Below the pieces are notes generated by a model, which saw nothing but the letters and a program-made list of their open reading frames with translations, made no database searches and was not told where the DNA came from. This document shows, piece after piece, positions 36,367 to 47,693 of a stretch of DNA of 64,000 bases. How positions within the stretch are numbered: the stretch's first letter is position 1; every line of letters starts with the position of its first letter. The DNA comes from Jaapia argillacea MUCL 33604 (taxonomy: Eukaryota > Basidiomycota > Agaricomycetes > Jaapiales > Jaapiaceae). The stretch lies in contig KL197711.1 of the NCBI GenBank assembly GCA_000697665.1, positions 134,104-198,103 of the forward strand. The letters are read 5' to 3'. Made by a program: the position numbers and the translations under genes.

Positions 36367-37184
36367 GTTGGGCGACAACGACTTCGACTTCGACGGCGAC
36401 GAGGGGTAACTGAGGGCGGAGGGTGCTGTTGCTGGCGGTGACAGTGGTACAAGGGGAAAGATGATTATTTACGGCACTCGGCGACTTGGTCCTCCGGGTC
36501 CCCGTTTGGTGCGTCGGAGTCACCGCCGGAGATTCCTCCCTTCACCTACTTCAAGTTGCAAAGCCGCACAAATCTATAAAGTGTTGTAATGCTATCTCCT
36601 GCATGGAACTTGGAATATTTCAAGCTTTAGCTCTTCCCAGTGGCCGAAGCTTTCGTCTGCTCAGTATCACCTACCCGTGCCTCCGCGAACTGATCCGAAG
36701 GTCGGCCAAGGATAAGTCCCACAAAGTACTTCAGTTGCGTAGTTCAGTTCACTCTAAGTTAGAATGCGATTCAGCTAACCTCTCAATTTCATCCTGAGAT
36801 CCAAACGACCTCTCTCAAAACCGAGTTCATCGTAACAGTCTACGACGGACTTTTAGTTGGCCAGAAACCGTGAACGTGAGTCCTCACCGTCGTAACTGGA
36901 TTACAGTGCTACCGATATTTCGGCCTTTCAAAAGGACTCTCGGACTTGCTCTCAAAAAACAATGTACATACCACACACGAGAACATTCCAAGCGTGTTTT
37001 AAGTCCTCGGCGTGTCCAGCCCTGTCATATTACTCTTCCCGAAACTCTCGGTCGGCGTCGATGAATGAAATGTTCTTCAGTCTCACATGGGTTAGCAACG
37101 CTATATTAATGTGATCATACGGTTCATTGCGATAGTCTGAAACTCTGGCCATCTTTTCATCTACATCAAGGTCGGCATGGATCA
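36367..37184. other. Intergenic stretch, no supported gene
   Basis: About 820 nt upstream of the ENTH gene and downstream of the F-box gene. Frames are short and without motifs. Confidence 0.5.
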
Positions 37185-39738
37185 TTAAACTGGGACCTGC
37201 AGCTCCGTTATGGCGAGATTGCCGCTGGTTGCTAGGAACTGCATGGGTAGCGAATGGAACATTGGAGGCGTATCAGGATGGATGACATAGTCTGATCCTT
37301 CGACTCCAAGGAAGACATCATGCCTAATTTCAACACGAGAGTCAGCAGAGTGTCTGAAGCAGACTGAACGATTTGGGACTGACGAGGCAAAAAGGTGGGT
37401 CTGCAGAGCTGACCAATTATATCTGGAGTGGGGGCACTGGCAGCAAGTCCAAGTACAAGCCAATTGGCGGACCAAATTGCGTGGGTCAGTGACGAGCTCA
37501 GTAGATTTTGCTAACGCTATCTGAGATTCATCAAGACAAGTCCATGTCAAAGGACGTTCGATCTCCCGATAGATCATTTCATGAGATATCTTGGAGAACG
37601 TGTCAAATCACTATGAAGAGCAAGGAACGACTTGGACGCACCGCAACCTGCCAAGTCATCACAAGATCACTGTTACTACCACCGGGCTTGTATCCAGTGC
37701 AACGGAACCTGCTGTTTGTGTCGTCCATATGCTTCCTCGTTGTCGTATCAGGATCCCGACCACACGTCTCAACAAATCTCCTCGCCACCTCACTAGCTTC
37801 CACGTCGAAACTAACCTGCCGACCGTCATAGTCCCAAGGCTCATGCCCCAGCTGGATAGCTCTCCGACACAACGCGTAGGCGTCTTCATCGTCAGGGTTA
37901 TAGTTCTTGCCCGCGTAGTCGAGTTCGGTCATGCACGCGTGATGGAGAATCCGGGGATATGTAATTGAGCTGTCGCATTTGGTGCATCGGAAATACGTGG
38001 TGGCCAGGTCCAAACGGCTGAATGCCTCTGTAGAATGGTCCTCCTGAACGTCGGAGGAAGAATGGTTGTCACCGCCAGGCCTGGCTACAACGGGCACCAT
38101 GCTTAGAAGCTTTCCATTGATCCTATCGCGCCATTCCTGGCACAAACGAGGGAGCTCCGCGACGGCCGAGCGAAAGTGCCGCTTTTTAATCTTCTCTTCG
38201 ACAGGTCTCTCGATAATCTCCTTGAACGGTACCATCTGACAAACATCTGCAGGTCCAGGCAGAGCTTCGTCGGTAGGTCGTGTCATTGCGAAATCTTCCA
38301 GTAACTTCTTCACCAGTTTCTCCCGCTTCATGAGTACCTTCATTCGTTCGAAGCGAAGTCGCTCAACGCGGGTCTCCTGCATGAGCTGGATCAAGGGCTC
38401 CTTGATGTTATTCCAGACTGTTGTGCGGGAAGTCATGAGCTGAAATGGCGACGTAGAATGAAGATAATGGCATACTGCGGTTGGTAAGGGCCTGTGATTT
38501 GTTTACTAATGGGTGCTCGAGGAACACCAGAGGCTGATAGTGTAATAGATAGAACACGTCGGCACCATAACCAAGACCGTACAACTCTGCGGCAATACTA
38601 GTAGGGATATCAGTGAGCAGGCACAAGTAAGACAGGGCCGCCTCACGCTTGCTTGCGACCAAGCTGTATTTCGGACTCTCGACGGATCTCGTCGGCCCTG
38701 GTTTTTTCCATCCATTCGTAACATCGTTCGGCAAACTGCAAACAGAGGGTTAGTAAATCGACCAAAGAACAGTGCGAGGACGCGACTTACCTCATACTCA
38801 GGTTCACAGATTGCTTTCCTTTGAGCAAGAAATTGGTCGAAAGCCTCCTGATCCCCAAGCAAAGGTACAGCTTGTTTCAAGAAGTCATCAACGTCTTCAG
38901 TGGGAAAGATCATCTCGTTCTTTCCTGAGTAATGATCCCATCAAGTCAGTCTAAAAGGTTATCATTGGTTACGTTGTAAGTACCTTTACGCGTCGCGACG
39001 ATCCCTTTCAAGTAGTAAGCCGCTTCACCAATCACTTTAACGGGAAGGGACCAGAGTCCTGAGTATGCATAAACAAATCTACCACAGCGTTAGTATCCAT
39101 CCCGATTAGTTTGACAGACTACTGGCAACCCACCTTTTCTTCTGGCATTTGACGCATACACGCACACGGAGAACCCAGGCGATATTCCAAATATTCGGCG
39201 CACCACAGTACTGAGCAAAAGAGTCAGTCATGAGCATAATAGCAGTCCCCAAAATGATGATTTTTGGCACCAACATGACAATGAGGGTCAAAGGCGAGAC
39301 GAGAGAATTGGGGCTCGGTAAGGTCGGGGGGACATTCAGGTAATCCTGGAACATTAGCCAACGTATGTATCCAGACGCTTCTCGCGGACCGTCGCATAAG
39401 TATTCTTCTGAGCGACTTGGTCGTCCAGGCGAGGCGGAGAAGGTCTAATGGTAGCAGATGTCCGAATATCTGCGAAATCACAGTGAGGTGGACTATTAAA
39501 CCTCAAAAATGACACCAACCTCAAAGAGAATATCCAGAGGCATTTCCGGGAGCATTCTCAGCTTGCCTTGTCCTCTCCTCGGAGTCGGCCCCGAAGTAGT
39601 ACGGGTAGCGCGTTTCTGCCGTTTAGCGGGGGGGCGGGGTACAGCGGACTTCATCGTGTTTTCCTTTTCATCTTGACTGTCCTCATTGTGTGTTTGGGAT
39701 GTAGACTTTAAACGAGACGATCTGCGGAGCTCTGCCAT
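37185..39738 (-). CDS. F-box protein with C-terminal C2H2-like zinc finger (copy 2)
   Basis: Ten exons: 39738-39520, 39469-39275, 39210-39134, 39078-38984, 38924-38791, 38735-38647, 38597-38476, 38417-37648, 37589-37384, 37323-37185 (681 aa). The F-box reads LPEMPLDILFE, then IFGHLLPLDLLRLAWTTKSL. Cys pairs follow (YCG, CVKCQKK), then a middle region ending YFRCTKCDSSITYPRIL, and a C-terminal zinc-finger-like CCQCPHSRYNWSALQTH with His four residues further on. Five exons have exactly the same lengths as in copy 1 (9069-11579), and every shared junction has the same phase. The extra exon here (AYSGLWSLPVKVIGEAAYYL) is missing there. Presumed role: SCF ubiquitin-ligase receptor; substrate unknown. 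Confidence 0.88.
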
Positions 39739-39849
39739 TCTGCTGTCACTAGCAGAGTTGCGTGAAGGGAGAAGTCGTTGTGACTGTGACAGGACGCGTC
39801 TTTCCGATCTTGCCTACAGCCCGCTGCTTAAGTTTTGTAGCTCGATACT

Positions 39850-41562
39850 ATGCATCGATGTTTAACGGTCTCCGAAATCCTGACCAATATATTCGGCGGG
39901 TTGAATGATTGCAATCTTGCCGCTGCTGCTTGTACTTGTCTCACCTTTCGTGACCCTGCTCTAGATTTACTCTGGCACTGTCAAAGCATACACAACCTGT
40001 TGAGGTGTCTGCCTCGGGATCTCTGGAGGGTGGCGAAAGTGGAGAAGTGGATCCGAGCTGGTAGGGCGGAGCCCCAGAAGTTGGAGTTCCTCCAACTGGT
40101 ACGCCAACTTCGTTGCTACCCTCGTCATTCTACTAACCGACCACATATTTAGTCCTTCGAGCGACCCATGGTTCCATCGGATTGGGAGGTATTCCAGAAC
40201 TACTCTTCGCGAATCTGGAAGTTGGACGTAAACATCGCAGTTCCCCGTTCTTTGAACGCGATAGGTTCGATGAAAACAGTTGACGTCAAAGTCTTTCAAG
40301 CTTTATGCACTTTCCGACCAACAACCGACCTCTTTCCAAGGCTACTCCGACTTGAATATGCATGCGACGAACCTGATATGCGACCCTATATCCACCTCTT
40401 TTTGCGCCACAAGCTAGCTTCGCTGTCCATCCCACGTTGGCGCGGTCAAGGAGGAGAACTGGATATATTCTTTCACTCTCTTCTTCTCGCCACTCCTCAC
40501 CTCACCACCCTCGATTTCGAAACACCCATCTCGAACTCTCAAGGCTGCGTTCCCTCCCTTCTCCGCCATCTAAAACACCTCCTAAACCTCCACGTCAAGT
40601 TTGATTCACCCACTGCGGGTGACATCGTCCCATTGTTTCTCCACCAGAGTCTGCGTCATTTAGACTTGACTCTTCGGGGAGACACTCAGTCCATCACGTT
40701 GGCCAGCCTGGAAGCGTCGGCCAAGTCATGGAGTGACCTTCCTGGCTCGCGCCCGTTCCTTCCGTGTCTTCAGGAACTCGAGATATCTGTTGCAGGTCTC
40801 AAAACTTCTACGGCTCTGATCCAATTTCTCAAGCCTAATGGCTTGCGGCGCCTGGAGGCCAATCCTCTCAAAGCACAAACAGGATCAGAGCTGTATCATT
40901 ACTTTCAAGCCATCTCCGACGGTTGTTCCCATTCCACCCTCAAAGAAATCATTGTCTTCAGGGCGTCCTTCAGCGCCGCCTCTCTTCCCGCGGTATCGCA
41001 CATTACCCCTTCCGATATCTTGGAGCCGCTTCTCCCATTCAATAACCTGGAGCGATTGGAGATCGATATCACGATGTCTTTAGCCATAGACGATGGCACC
41101 GTACAGAAAGCAGCGATGGCATGGCCAAACTTGCGCGAACTCGAACTCAGTCCGAGCCATGGCTCGCCTGACGTATCGAAAGTTACGCTCAAGGGTCTAA
41201 TTCCTCTGGCCAAACACTGTCCCAATCTAAAAACATTGGGAATTATCATCGATGCGACGACACATGAAGTCATGGAGCAAAGACCTGGAAGGGGGGTCGT
41301 AAATGATCGTGTCCGCCTCCTGAGTGTTGGCAATTCCAAGATCGGAGAGCCGGCCAAGGTCGCCGCTTTCTTGTCTGATATATTCCCCGATATTAAGGAG
41401 ATACTGGCATGGGAGTTTGGAGCCGACGACGACGATGACGAGGGAGACTTGCTGCAGCAGAGATGGGAAATGGTCAAGGAATTGTACGATGAATTCGCTA
41501 ACGTACGACGACAAGAAAGGAACTATCGGGAAACTGAAGAGTCCATGGGTGAAATGGGTTGA
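39850..41562 (+). CDS. F-box/LRR protein (intact copy 1)
   Basis: Two exons, 39850-40098 and 40153-41562, give 552 aa. The F-box is MHRCLTVSEILTNIFGGL, then ACTCLTFRDPALDLLWH. Exon 2 starts SFERPMVPSDWEVFQNYSSR and continues as leucine-rich repeats (LASLSIPRWRGQ, LRHLDLTLRG, LKTLGIIIDA). It ends with a charged region with five consecutive Asp and a basic tail FANVRRQERNYRE. Exon 1 is 249 nt, the same length as in the next gene, so the two arose by tandem duplication. Presumed SCF substrate receptor in cytosol or nucleus; substrate unknown. Confidence 0.9.
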
Positions 41563-42118
41563 GAGGTATGTATTCAATTACTCCCGAGGATCCCTGTGCC
41601 TAACGTGACTTTCAATTCATAGGAAGTCGTAACCCTCCGACGCTGTACCATGCATCACTCGTTGGAGATTTTTGCCCATTACCTTCGTTCAGATCCAGAG
41701 TGACTTTTGTACGATTGAGGCTCGCTGACTCAAACTTCTGGATATCCTATCCTGTGTGAATGTACAACACCTGACGTCCCATCGAATAAAAAACCGATAT
41801 AAGGATGATGCCACTATCCACCTGTGGATAAAGTCCTGACATACTTATTGACCAGGCAACTCATCAGGAAACCAATCCAGTGGTATGGCCGGGTATGGAC
41901 TGGTTTATACCACCGCGTACCACGTCATACCACGGCGCTATTCCTCTGATATGATTTACCTGTCACTGCACACGACGAACGCCAGTGATCCAGATTTTCA
42001 ACAGACACGTGCATGGTTCATCTTTGTGCCGTCGTTTCGCCTGCATTGTGTTCAAGCTTTCGAGTTGGACTCCATGTCCTGGCACTAGTACTGAGGTCAA
42101 TCTCCAGACTTAAACACT
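41563..42118. other. Intergenic between tandem F-box/LRR genes
   Basis: No gene seen. It contains a near-repeat of short ACCACG/ATACCA words around 41880-41935 that may be promoter elements. Confidence 0.4.
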
Positions 42119-43803
42119 ATGCATCATTGCTTGCAAATTCCTGAAATAGTCGACAACATCCTTCACAATTTGCGTCGCCCTTCTCTTTTCGCCGTGACTC
42201 GGACGTGTCGAGCTCTCAGTGAAGCCAGTTTGGACATATTATGGAGTTCGCAGGAAAATTTGTGGATTCTCCTAACGTCGTTGCCCCAGGATCTTTGGCG
42301 GAAAGAGATGCTGGTCAAACCAGTGGATGTCTTTGATTGTCGAGTTTTGCGGGGTGTCAACGTATTGGTGAGTTCGTACAGCTCAACCATCGATCAGAAC
42401 TTTGTGATATTGATATCTTACAGACCTTCACTCGATCACTCCTCCCTTCTGATTGGGATGTGTTTCATAAATATGCATCACGGATGAAGACACTGCAGGT
42501 GTCATTGAGTCCCTTCCATGGGAGCTCCTCCGCCTTTCAACAGATTCATTCGGATATATTCCGCATGCTTGAGGCTTGCAAACCAACTGGAGTACTATTC
42601 CCCAAGCTTCACGATCTCTCGTGGGAATTTTGCGAGCCTCACCTCTTCCACTACATCGACCTATTCATCTCGCCTACCCTGCAATCACTGTCCCTACCTT
42701 GGATGCTCATATCGCGCGCTAAACAATCTACCTTCATCCAATCCATTGTAAACTATTCACCGTCTCTGAGGAAGGTTGAGCTCCCACGTGGCGTCCCCCC
42801 CGGAATCCAGAGAAGGGTCGTATCCCTAATCTCTCAGTTGACCAACCTCGAAGACCTCTGCATCGATCTGGAGGCCGCTACTCCGGATGACGTCGTGATT
42901 TTGGCTATGCACCGTCGCATTCGCAGGCTCCACCTCATTATTCCGCACGTTGCAGAAGAGATCACACTCAGGAGCCTGACGACTGTCGCAGAATCCCGAT
43001 CCGTCACGCATCAACAGTGGCAACCCTTCCCAGCACTTGAGTGCCTCTTCACTCAGCGACTCGATATCGAGACATGCACTGCGATTGTGGCTTTTATCAA
43101 GCCCCGAGGCTTGAAAGAGGTTACCGTCATAGCCCGACCCGTTCCACTGATCCATCAACTGGAGACTTACTTTCAAACTCTCTCCGCTTGTTGCGGGCAT
43201 ACGACATTGGTGGACATCACTGTTGCCGCCGACAAACAGTCGCGCAGCTCACTTCTACTTCATCCCGGAATACTTGTACCCCTCCTTTCCTTTGTTCGAC
43301 TGGAGCAACTCCGCATTGACCTTCGTTCCTCCCTTGGGATCAATAATACCGCCATCGAACAAATGGCACTAACCTGGCCAAATCTTCGACAATTGCAGTT
43401 AGGTGCTCTCGACGATTCACCCGGCGTGTCGGGAATCACGTTGCAGGGGTTGATACCTCTCGCGACCCATTGTCCTCACCTCGAATCCATCGGTTTCTCC
43501 ATTGATGCGAGTATCTGCGAGGTGGGTGAAGAGAGGCCCGGTCGGGGTATCACAAACGAATCCCTCTCGATTATCGAGTTTGGGAAATCCCCGGTTGTAG
43601 ATCCAGCGGCAGTGGCTGCCTTTCTTGCAGATATCTTCCCGGAGGTCGAATATATCACTGCATGGGAAACTTCTGACGACGCTGCTCCCGATCGTTGGGA
43701 CGAAGTCGAAAGACTCTACGAAATATTTGCGAAAGTCCGCAAGCAGGAAAGGAATCACATCGAGATGGACACTTCGAGTGATAGCGAGACGGATGAGTCG
43801 TAG
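42119..43803 (+). CDS. F-box/LRR protein (intact copy 2)
   Basis: Exons 42119-42367 and 42424-43803 give 542 aa. The F-box is MHHCLQIPEIVDNILHNL, then RTCRALSEASLDILW. Exon 2 opens TFTRSLLPSDWDVFHKYASR and carries leucine-rich repeats, GITLQGLIPLATHCPHLESI and the family end VRKQERNHIEMD with an acidic Ser/Asp tail. The layout equals the neighbour at 39850, same strand, 556 nt apart. Sequence divergence is considerable, so the duplication is not recent. Function as an SCF receptor is inferred from the F-box. Confidence 0.9.
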
Positions 43804-44235
43804 TAGGTAATACTGCGGATGGTGGTGTGGTATGTGGGTCTTTAGGTTCTGTCCCCCTCACGCCGGCTCCTAAATATCGATCGACCAAGTTTTATCCTTT
43901 CCATGCCTATCTTGCAGGACGGTTTGATGATCTTGAATATCTGTCATGGATCAGTCGAGGTGTCTGGAGAGGCGCATCACTATTAGTACTAGAGTCGTAT
44001 GGGATTATTCTGGATCGACCTCCTGTCTCGCCGCAGGCCTTCGACAATCAGAGGGCTTCTCCACGTGGCCGACGGCTGCAATCAGGTCGCCGCCGTTTGG
44101 CCGCCATCCTTTCCTGGCAAAAGGATGCGAGGACCTCAGCCCGTTTCAACATCTTGTTCGTTTCACTCAGAACTAGGGTGTTCACCATTGTACAATTGCT
44201 TTTCAGAACGCTGGGACTTACTTCTATAACTAGCT
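43804..44235. other. 5' flank of the TRK gene, no gene seen
   Basis: A plus-strand frame crosses this stretch but lacks motifs and is read in a different frame from the TRK start. Confidence 0.4.
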
Positions 44236-47200
44236 ATGACGTGGCACCTAGGACTGACCAGGGCTCTCGGACTCAACTTTTATCGGATCCACCTCCTTTT
44301 CTTGTGCGCTGATCGTCCATTCGTTGGTATCTGGAACTAACTAACATCGATCCCCATCGAAGCATACTCAGCCCTCTCGTGTTCTCATTCATTCTGTGGG
44401 GGTGCAACGGTCGATTCCCTGTTTCCTACATCGACTCCCTCTTCCTTTGTGTGAGCTGTGTGACGGGTACAGGACTCTATACTGTGGACCTCAGCTCTTT
44501 GACCGCATGGCAACAAGCGATCCTTTTCGTGCTATCGTTGATTGGAACTCCGGCAAGAGTTCGCCGTATCGCTAATTAGTTTCACTATTGATTCCTCAGT
44601 AGGTCACCGTCTCTTGGGTCACCGTGTACGCTCGGAGGTGAGCTATTCCGCCGTTCAAGATCTCATTGATCTCAATGGTAATATATACGATAGGCGATTC
44701 TTCATCCGCAATTTGAAGTACATCATCGACTCCGAGATGCGGCGGACGCGAACCCGAGTTCTATCTTCTCAAGTCAAAGAGTCAGTTCCCCTCCGCGTTC
44801 GTGTTGCGGACACACTTCTCCGCAGGCGCAGAGGATCCACTGTCGATAAGAAAGATAAGAATCGGGTTTCCCACCCTGGTGCTTCACGAATTACCTCTCG
44901 AGATGGCACTGGTAATTTAGATCCAGAGATGGTTCGGAGAGTTGATACAGCCCCACGTTTAATTGGCTCTATGGATATCGAATCACAGAAGGAGCACTCC
45001 TCTCCTGTTGCCCCCCAACTGTGGAAGCCAAGTATTTCACAGAAGTCATCCTTCAGTCATCCCCTGGAACCAATCGCAGAGGACAACGACCGAGCGACGA
45101 ACTTTGGTGCCGGATTTCCACGAACTACGACCAACCGAGTCACATTGCAAGATGCGCCGAGTAAGATACTATATTTGAACTCAGGGCAATTCTAAATGTA
45201 ATCCTAGCACCTCGTCATCATTCTCCGATGCCAAGAAGGATGTCCACGAGTCGAGTTGAAGAATATCCTCCTCGCGCTACCGAGGAGAATTTTGGCGGCT
45301 TCCATGGTCCCGTTTATTTCCTTCGAAGGTTGATAGAAGTGTTTGCGCCTGGTTTTTATCGCAAGTTCAAGCGAACCGTCACGATGCCTCGAACATCGAC
45401 TTTCTCGGCTCGGGAGAGCGTCCTAAGCTCAAGACCAGCCCCGTATATATCCTTCAATGCCGTCGTAGATCGAAATTCGGTTTTTCGAAGATTAACCCAA
45501 GAAGACATGGAAGAGTTAGGTGGTGTCGAGTATCGGGCCTTGAATGCGCTCCTATGGATTGTTCCGCTGGTGAGTGCCACGGATGGCCTGCGGATCCTCC
45601 CCTAACAATAACTTCTCTCAGTATTTGTTTGGAATGCTAGCGATCTCATTTGTAGTCATTGCACCCTACATGTCCCTATCAAGATGGAACAGTAATTTTG
45701 TACCCCCTCAACAACACCGAGACATCAATGAAGTCTGGTGCGTACTTCATTTCCGTTTCGATAGCCGAGGTGTTTTGTGAATTCTCTTAGGTTCTCGGCT
45801 TTCATCATCGTTTCGGCTTGGGCCAATACCGGCATCTCTCTGGTTGACCAGAACATGATCCCATTTCAAACGGCATACCCGATGATATTCTTCATTATCC
45901 TTTGCATTTTGGCCGGAAACACCGCATTCGTGAGTTGCCTAACTGTTACAAACGAGATCAGCGGAGTTGACATTAATTCTGCTTCAGCCAATATTGTAAG
46001 TTCCAGCAGCAAGGGGCTTGTGGCTGATGCTGACCTTCGGATAACGCTAGTCTTCGCTTCATGATGTATGGTCCTCATTCTATCGTCAACGTCCTCATCT
46101 GACTTGATCTCTAAGATGGGTAATGACGAGATGCGCCCCTCAGCACTCGCGTTTTCGTGAAACCCTGCACTTCCTACTCGACCATCCAAGGAGATGTTTC
46201 ATATATCTCTTCCCCTCTAGGTCAGACATCACTTTTCCATTCTTGCGAATTGCTAACACTTTCCCAAGACAAACATGGTTTCTTCTCATCGTGCTGATAA
46301 TTCTCAAGTAGGGACGAATCGATGTTTTCTCTGCGTTCTCTCACGGGTCTTCTCGTAGTTGTACAGATTGGTTCTTCTTCCTCATCCTCGATATCGGAAA
46401 CCCGGCTATTGACTCGATACCCATCGGAACGAGGGTTGTCCTTGGACTTTTACAAGCTTGTGCTGTCCGTACAGCGGGTTTCCAGTCGGTGGTATTGCTA
46501 GCCCTTGCACCCGCCGTTAAGTGCGCCACCCTATCCTGTGTCAATCCAACAACCGCTGACTCTATCGCAGGGTGCTTTATCTTGTGATGATGTACATCGC
46601 CATTTATCCCGTGGCTATGAGGTATTGTCATTTCAGATTAGCACGGCAAAACGCTACTGACGTTTGGTACAGCGTCCGCTACACCAATGTTTATGAAGAA
46701 AAATCTCTCGGCATCTACGGGGAAGAACTGGATGATGTGGATGACGATGAAGATACCGACGAAGATTCCCAATCACGGGTGTCGATTTGGGGCAGCTACT
46801 TGATGCGCCATCTAAGAAGGCAGTTGTCATTCGGTGTGTACGAACACTTCCCCATGATAGCTAGTAGCTAACCCCTCATATGTAGACATGTGGTGGCTCG
46901 CAGTGGCGCTATTCTTGCTTTGCATTATCGAGGTTTGTTCCTTCTCCCTAAGTTCGTCTCACTTCTTCACGCTTACGTTTGCTTCAGCGAGGTAACTTAA
47001 ACGATGTTGCCAACGCCAGTTGGTTCAACATATTCCAACTTGGTACGCGTTGGTGGTTCTTCATGACGGCAAAGAAATAACTCAGTTGGTTCAAGCATTC
47101 GAAGTCGTCTCCGCCTATGGGACTGTAGGATTGAGCTTAGGCATCCCGACGGTGCGTTCTCTGCTGCTGTGCTGTTCAAGGCGCTGAAACGGAATTCACC

Positions 47201-47460
47201 AGGCAAACTATTCTTTCTCTGGAGCATTGCACACACTATCGAAGCTGGTGTTGATTGCTGTTATGCTTCGTGGCAGGCACCGAGGCCTTCCAGTTGCACT
47301 GGATAGAGCGGTGATGTTGCCTGTAGAGCTTCGAAAGAAGGAGGGTGGTAATCATAAGGATGGAGTGGAAGATGTTGGTAGCGCCGAGGGACTTGATGGC
47401 CAATCGATCACACGCCAGAGTGACGAACTTGCCCACCAGAGTCCGACAACCCAGCGGTAA
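44236..47460 (+). CDS. TRK1: High-affinity potassium transporter, TRK family
   Basis: TRK proteins carry K+ across the fungal plasma membrane through four pore repeats. Eighteen exons close in phase: 44236-44303, 44372-44552, 44603-44637, 44694-45160, 45208-45569, 45622-45737, 45791-45929, 45988-45995, 46051-46065, 46116-46220, 46269-46307, 46359-46520, 46571-46621, 46673-46833, 46886-46932, 46988-47042, 47096-47151, 47203-47460 (774 aa). The start is MTWHLGLTRALGLNFYRIHL. Pore loops are SCVTGTGLYTVDLSSLT, SAWANTGISLVDQNMIPF, VRTAGFQSVVL and FEVVSAYGTVGLSLGIP. A long hydrophilic loop (about residues 95-260) separates repeats one and two. The end NYSFSGALHTLSKLVLIAVM, then RGRHRGLPVALDRAVMLP is typical. 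Two micro-exons (8 and 15 nt) restore PIFLRFMIWV. Confidence 0.92.
44553..44602 (+). other. GC-AG intron in the TRK gene
   Basis: CCG|GCAAGA...CAGTAG|GTC joins LIGTP to VTVSWVTVYARR, a conserved segment. A GT donor 6 nt later would also keep frame but gives a 44-nt intron, shorter than any other here, and adds two residues. Confidence 0.6.
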
Positions 47461-47693
47461 TAGTCTCGAATCATAACGTACCCTTCCAATGTCGTCTTCT
47501 TGTCATGTTCAATAGTTAAAATAAGCCACGCGATTAATTAATAACACCTTCATAAGAGTCTCAGCGTCAGCTACCGAGAGTACATCACTGGAGATCTCTG
47601 CCTGGAGGGCGAAAAGACATGGGTACCGATGGACACTTTGTCCTGTACTTGGTTAATTCAATTGGGTACGCGATCCAGACATCCGGACCAGGT

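Noticed and set aside
43827-44312. 161-codon plus-strand frame before TRK
   Set aside because: Overlaps TRK exon 1 in another frame and has no membrane or TRK-like sequence.
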